A stretch of DNA of 56,098 nt. Origin: Streptomyces sp. CC53. GTDB taxonomy: Bacteria > Actinomycetota > Actinomycetes > Streptomycetales > Streptomycetaceae. The DNA is taken from contig NZ_MKXB01000137.1 in the NCBI RefSeq assembly GCF_001865245.1, forward strand, positions 76,145-132,242. Reading direction: 5' to 3'. The notes beneath the pieces are model-generated. The model did not search any database, was not told the origin of the DNA, and worked only from the letters and a program-made list of their open reading frames with translations. Position numbers and translations under genes: made by a program. How positions within the stretch are numbered: position 1 is the stretch's first letter; each line of letters starts with the position of its first letter. Below are positions 52,503-56,098 of the stretch, piece by piece.

Positions 52503-52736
52503 GAGCCAAGTGTGGCGTACGTCCGTGACAACCCCTCCCCTGGCGCCGTCGGGGACGGTGCCAGCGCCGGGCGACGCCGCCGGCGGCCACATCCAACAGG
52601 TCGGCGCTTCACCCGGTGGGCGCTGCACGGGGCAGGTGCCGGCCCCTAGGGAAGCAGCGCGCCGCGCCGGAACCCGACCTCATGCGCGGACGCCGTACCG
52701 CCGCCTGCGGTCGCCGCGGTCACCCACGGGACACCG

Positions 52737-52931
52737 TCAGCGCTTGTCGGCGGGTACGTCGACGGCCGCGCACACGGCCCGCCACACGTCCTTGGCCTCC
52801 CAGCCGGCCTCCAGCGCCCCGTACACGGTCCGACCCCCCAGTTCGGACATCACGTGGTCGCGGGCGAAGCTCTCCGCGTACACCGCACCGAAGTGCTCCG
52901 CCATCCGCTCCCAGAAAGTCGTCAACCGCAT
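52737..52931 (-). CDS. DUF3046 family protein
   Basis: A 64-residue protein, MRLTTFWERMAEHFGAVYAE onward, with GGRTVYGALEAGWEAKDVWRAVC. Small actinobacterial DUF3046 proteins commonly lie near recA, as here. Function unknown. ATG at 52931; divergent from the next gene. Confidence 0.9.
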   Translation of the reverse strand: MRLTTFWERMAEHFGAVYAESFARDHVMSELGGRTVYGALEAGWEAKDVWRAVCAAVDVPADKR

Positions 52932-53010
52932 GGCCCCAGTATCCCGCTCCCGAGGGTGCAGCCGGGCCCCTCCGGCCTGCCGAAAGGCCTTTCCGCCCTA
53001 CGGTCGGCGC

Positions 53011-53958
53011 ATGGGTCCGCACATGGCTGGAACTCCTCACATCGCCACGACTCCCCTCGCACGCGCCGAGCAGTTCGTCTGGCTGTCGGCGCGCGTCCTC
53101 GAACAGCGGAGGTTCGCCTACCACTTCCTGGACGGTGAAGCCGACGCCGTGGAGGCCGCCCTCACCGCGTACGCCAACGGGGACGGCGGCTACGGGCACG
53201 CCCTGGAACCGGACGTGCGGGGGCCCGCGAGCCAGCCCCTGCACACCGCACACGCGCTGCGCGTCCTGGACTCGATCGGCCGCTGCGACGGGACGCGGGC
53301 GGAGCGCGTCTGCCGCTACCTGACGGGGGTCTCCACCCGGGACGGCGCCCTGCCTCCGGTCCGCCCCTCCGCCCGCGGCTACCCGGTGGCACCGTTCGTG
53401 CCGGTCGTCGACGATCCGCGGAGCGACCTGCGGGCGACCGGGCCCGTGGTGGGGCTGCTGCACCGCAACCGGGTGTGGCACGCCTGGCTGTTCCGTGCCA
53501 CCGACTTCTGCTGGGCGGCCGTGGACGCGATCACCCAGGGGGTGCGGCCCCCGCAGCCGTACGAGATCGAGGCCGCTGTCGCGTTCCTGGACGGCGTGCC
53601 CGACCGGGCGCGGGCCGAAGCGGCCGCGGACCGGCTGGGCCGCCTCGTGCGGGAGCGGCGCCTGGTGCTGCTGGAACCGGGGAAGGCGGCGCGGCAGCCG
53701 GCGGCGCCCGGCGGCCGCCCGGGTGAGCACCACTTCGCGTACGACTACGCGCGCGTGCCGGACTCGCTGGCCCGCCGGTGGTTCACGGACGAGGAGATGG
53801 GGCGGGCCCTGGACCACCTGGCTGCGGCACAGCAGGGGGACGGCGGCTGGCCGGTCACCTCGCGCCGGTGGGCGCCCGGTCCGGCCCTGGAGGCCCGCCC
53901 GCTCGTGACGCTGGAGGCGCTGCGCACCCTGCGAGCCCACGGCCGGCCCCTGCGCTGA
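53011..53958 (+). CDS. prenyltransferase/squalene-cyclase-repeat-like protein
   Basis: A 315-residue soluble protein with two recognisable QW-like helical repeats: GDGGYGHALEPDVRGPASQ near residue 53 and QGDGGWPVTSRRWAPGPALE near the C-terminus, suggesting an alpha-toroid. The DxDD motif of true cyclases is not seen, so enzymatic activity is uncertain. ATG at 53011; an in-frame ATG at 53023 is an alternative. Conserved but functionally unknown as far as I can tell. Confidence 0.75.
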   Translation: MGPHMAGTPHIATTPLARAEQFVWLSARVLEQRRFAYHFLDGEADAVEAALTAYANGDGGYGHALEPDVRGPASQPLHTAHALRVLDSIGRCDGTRAERVCRYLTGVSTRDGALPPVRPSARGYPVAPFVPVVDDPRSDLRATGPVVGLLHRNRVWHAWLFRATDFCWAAVDAITQGVRPPQPYEIEAAVAFLDGVPDRARAEAAADRLGRLVRERRLVLLEPGKAARQPAAPGGRPGEHHFAYDYARVPDSLARRWFTDEEMGRALDHLAAAQQGDGGWPVTSRRWAPGPALEARPLVTLEALRTLRAHGRPLR

Positions 53959-53986
53959 CCGGGCTCCCCCGCCCCCGGGCGCGCGG

Positions 53987-54307
53987 TCAACCGCCGAGCG
54001 CGCGGACCCCTGCCGTCACCGCCACCGCGACGGCCACCACCACGAGGAACGGAGCCCTCAGCAGCAGCGCCACCGCCGCCGCCCCCAGCCCGGCGGCGCG
54101 CGCGTCGACGGTCAGGGTGCCGCCGGCGCTGAAGGTCTGCTGGGCGATCAGTGCGGCCAGCAGGGCGACGGGAAGCAGCGCGGCGAGCCGCTGCACCAGG
54201 GGCCGCTCCAGGACCTGGGCCGGCACGAGGAGGCCGCCGAGCTTGAGCAGGTAGCAACCGGCGGCCGTGAGGCCGACGGCCAGCCAGATCGACGTCGTCG
54301 CGGTCAT
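53987..54307 (-). CDS. azlD: AzlD-family small membrane protein
   Basis: A 106-residue protein with three to four hydrophobic segments covering almost its whole length. It is the small partner of AzlC in branched-chain amino acid (or analogue) efflux. Its ATG overlaps the azlC stop by four bases (ATGA), so the two are translated together. Substrate not known here. Confidence 0.88.
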   Translation of the reverse strand: MTATTSIWLAVGLTAAGCYLLKLGGLLVPAQVLERPLVQRLAALLPVALLAALIAQQTFSAGGTLTVDARAAGLGAAAVALLLRAPFLVVVAVAVAVTAGVRALGG

Positions 54308-55149
54308 CGGCCGCCGCCCTTCCCGATCCGGCGGCCCCGGGCCCAGAGCACGGCGGGCGCGGCGAGGGCCGCGGCGAGCACCGGCACACCCGCGGGGAGC
54401 ACCGGCAGCAGGCCGAGGCCGACCACCACGGCGAGACCCGCCACGGCGCGCTCGGTCGCGGTGCGGAGCATCGGGGCGAGCAGAGCCAGGAACGCCGCCG
54501 GTCCCGCGGCGTCCAGGCCCCACGCGTCGGTGTCCCCGAGTGCCTCCGCCCCGAGGCCGCCGAGCAGGGTGGTGAGGTTCCACAGGACGTACAGGGTGAG
54601 GCCCGTCACGGTGAAGCCGAGACGGGCGGTGCGCCGGTCCGGCTGCGCCAGGGCGACCGCGGTCGTCTCGTCGATGACCCAGTGCGCGGCGACGGGGCGG
54701 ACGGCACGGGGCAGGGCGAGGAGCTGGGAGAGGCGCAGCCCGTAGAAGGCGTTGCGGGTGCCGAGGAAGAAGGCGCCCGCCGCGGCGGTGAACGGGTTGC
54801 CTCCCGCGGCGAGTGCGCCGACGAGCGCGAACTGCGAGGCGCCCGTGAAGACGAGGAGGCTGAGCAGGCACGTCTGGAGGAGGTCCAGCCCCGCGCCGAC
54901 CGAGGTCACGCCGAACGCGAAGCCGGAGAGGCCCACGGCCACGCCCACGCCGAGGGAGTCCCGGATGACGGCCGCGTCGGGCCGGCTCGCGGCAGTGGTG
55001 CCGGGCGGGACGCTCCCCGCCTGCCCCGGGGCCCCCGGGGACGCGTCGCCCGCCGCGGGCGGGGTGGGCTCGCCGGAGGTGCGGCGCCGTGCGGGCGCGG
55101 CCGGCCGCAGGTCCCGGGACGTGTCTGGTGGTGCTGTCTGTTCTGCCAC
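54304..55149 (-). CDS. azlC: AzlC-family branched-chain amino acid exporter permease
   Basis: A 281-residue membrane protein. A hydrophilic N-terminus of about 70 residues precedes the AzlC core (SLGVGVAVGLSGFAFGVTSV, VFTGASQFALVGALAAGGNP, FFLGTRNAFYGLRLS, WVIDETTAVAL). GTG at 55149 starts 10 nt after the AraC-type gene, so all three genes form one operon. Export of branched-chain amino acids is by family analogy. Confidence 0.88.
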   Translation of the reverse strand: MAEQTAPPDTSRDLRPAAPARRRTSGEPTPPAAGDASPGAPGQAGSVPPGTTAASRPDAAVIRDSLGVGVAVGLSGFAFGVTSVGAGLDLLQTCLLSLLVFTGASQFALVGALAAGGNPFTAAAGAFFLGTRNAFYGLRLSQLLALPRAVRPVAAHWVIDETTAVALAQPDRRTARLGFTVTGLTLYVLWNLTTLLGGLGAEALGDTDAWGLDAAGPAAFLALLAPMLRTATERAVAGLAVVVGLGLLPVLPAGVPVLAAALAAPAVLWARGRRIGKGGGR

Positions 55150-55159
55150 GCCGGGGACG

Positions 55160-56077
55160 CTACGGCCGGCGCGCGTCCCCGGTCTTGTACGTTCTTGCGC
55201 GCTCCTTCCGGTACGCACCGGGCGGAACACCCACGATCCGGGCGAAGTGCCGGGTGAGGTGCGGCTGATCGGTGAAGCCCACGGTGACGGCGGCTTCTGC
55301 AGGGGCCGTCCCGGTGTCGAGGAGGCGGCGGGCGGCGCGTACGCGTGCGTCGGTCAGCCATGTGTGGGGCGGCATCCCGTAGGCGGCCTTGAAGGCACGC
55401 AGCAGCGCGAAGGGGCTGGTCCCCAGCTCGTGGGCGAGCCGCTCCAGGGACGGCGGGTCGGCCATGCGCTCCAGGAGGACGTCCCGCGCGGCGGCGGCCA
55501 CACGGGCTCCGGCGGCCGACGGGGCGCGGGCCGGCCGGGTCTGACCGTGCCGCCGCAGGAGCCGCGCGACGACGATGCGCAGCAGGCTGTCGGCGGCCAG
55601 GGCGTTGCCCTCCTCCGCCGCACGGTGGACGGCGCGCACCAGGCGGGCGCTGTCCTCGTCGGCGACGATCGTCTCCTTGAAGCCGACCGTGCCGCGCAGC
55701 GTGGTCTCTTCCTGCGCGATGCCGGCGACGAGCTCGCTGGAGGGGTAGAGCGTGGCGTAGGCCCAGCCTTCAGGGACCCCGGCATGGGCGGAGTGCGGGA
55801 CCTCCGGGTTGATCATGACGACGGTGCCCGGGTGCGCCTGGACGGTGCCGTGCGGCAGGACCACGTCCTCGATGCCGCGGCGGACCGCGCCGAGGACGAA
55901 GCCTTCGTGGGCGTGGCGGGTGAAGGAGTGGCGTATGTAGCGGGCGCGCAGCAGGTCGAGGCCGGGCACACCGGGGTAGTGCCAGTGGCGTGCCCACTCC
56001 GCGGTGTCCGCGGCGGCCTTCGGCGGCTCGTCCGCGGAGGCTGCGCCCTGCACCGCCGCAGCGGACCGCGTCCGCAC
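55160..56077 (-). CDS. AraC family transcriptional regulator
   Basis: A 305-residue regulator. The N-terminal cupin-type sensing domain is at about 30-140 (HSFTRHAHEGFVLGAV, HGTVQAHPGTVVMINPEVPH), and the C-terminal AraC helix-turn-helix pair at about 205-300 (LERLAHELGTSPFALLRAFK; VGFTDQPHLTRHFARIVGVPPGAYR). It most likely controls the azlCD genes directly downstream. The first 25 residues are low complexity, and the true start could be a later GTG. Confidence 0.85.
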   Translation of the reverse strand: MRTRSAAAVQGAASADEPPKAAADTAEWARHWHYPGVPGLDLLRARYIRHSFTRHAHEGFVLGAVRRGIEDVVLPHGTVQAHPGTVVMINPEVPHSAHAGVPEGWAYATLYPSSELVAGIAQEETTLRGTVGFKETIVADEDSARLVRAVHRAAEEGNALAADSLLRIVVARLLRRHGQTRPARAPSAAGARVAAAARDVLLERMADPPSLERLAHELGTSPFALLRAFKAAYGMPPHTWLTDARVRAARRLLDTGTAPAEAAVTVGFTDQPHLTRHFARIVGVPPGAYRKERARTYKTGDARRP

Positions 56078-56098
56078 CTCCGCCGGGGCCGCGGCCCG

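Overview
The window is high-GC (roughly 70%) DNA with dense codon-third-position GC bias, frequent GTG starts and GGAG-type ribosome binding sites. The gene content (class II ribonucleotide reductase with NrdR, actinobacterial LexA and RecA, GluR/GluK with gluABCD, an RshA-type RelA/SpoT protein, an Rv0909-type antitoxin, DUF3046) points to a Streptomyces chromosome core region. From memory, the order resembles the lexA-recA part of the Streptomyces coelicolor chromosome (around rshA, gluABCD, recX-recA). This is mostly conserved core DNA, and I see no integrated element, CRISPR array, rRNA or tRNA.

Layout, left to right. 1-7 kb: a partial ABC ATPase with a low-complexity tail, an NrtR-like Nudix protein, a glycogen-debranching-like protein whose catalytic motif looks lost, and a DUF4192 protein (all minus). 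7-11 kb: a RecQ-like helicase with a C-terminal phosphoribosyltransferase-like motif, a small conserved protein that may be a degenerate RadC/JAB fold, and a convergent small protein of unknown role. 11-15.6 kb: RNase HII, an ADP-ribosylglycohydrolase-family protein, a DUF4937-type protein, a DUF1152 protein and a TerD protein. 15.9-20.8 kb: nrdR-nrdJ (minus) divergent from lexA (plus), with two NrdR boxes 31 bp apart and a LexA box. 21-29.3 kb: a DinG-type helicase, a class III aminotransferase, a secreted trypsin-like lipoprotein, HflX and an M1 metallopeptidase. 29.7-38.3 kb: rshA (with a 17-bp tandem repeat array at its 3' end), dapF, a membrane protein, miaA, two small plus-strand genes including an antitoxin-like protein, a LigB-like dioxygenase and miaB. 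38.4-46 kb: an orphan TAXI substrate-binding protein, a 37-bp direct repeat, the GluR/GluK two-component system and the divergent gluABCD glutamate uptake operon, closed by a 24-bp-stem terminator. 46-56 kb: a FAD monooxygenase with a low-complexity tail, recA-recX with a clear SOS promoter, an AI-2E family membrane protein, DUF3046, a prenyltransferase-repeat-like protein, and an AraC-azlC-azlD operon.

How the genes work together: LexA and RecA, each with a recognisable SOS site, form the DNA-damage switch. RecX modulates RecA, and two helicases, RNase HII and the NrdR-controlled ribonucleotide reductase add repair and dNTP supply functions. MiaA and MiaB perform successive steps of A37 modification in tRNA. 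GluR/GluK is expected to sense glutamate and control the divergent gluABCD operon. RshA ties (p)ppGpp metabolism to this housekeeping neighbourhood.

All functional names are from reading translated sequence and motifs by eye. No database search was run.
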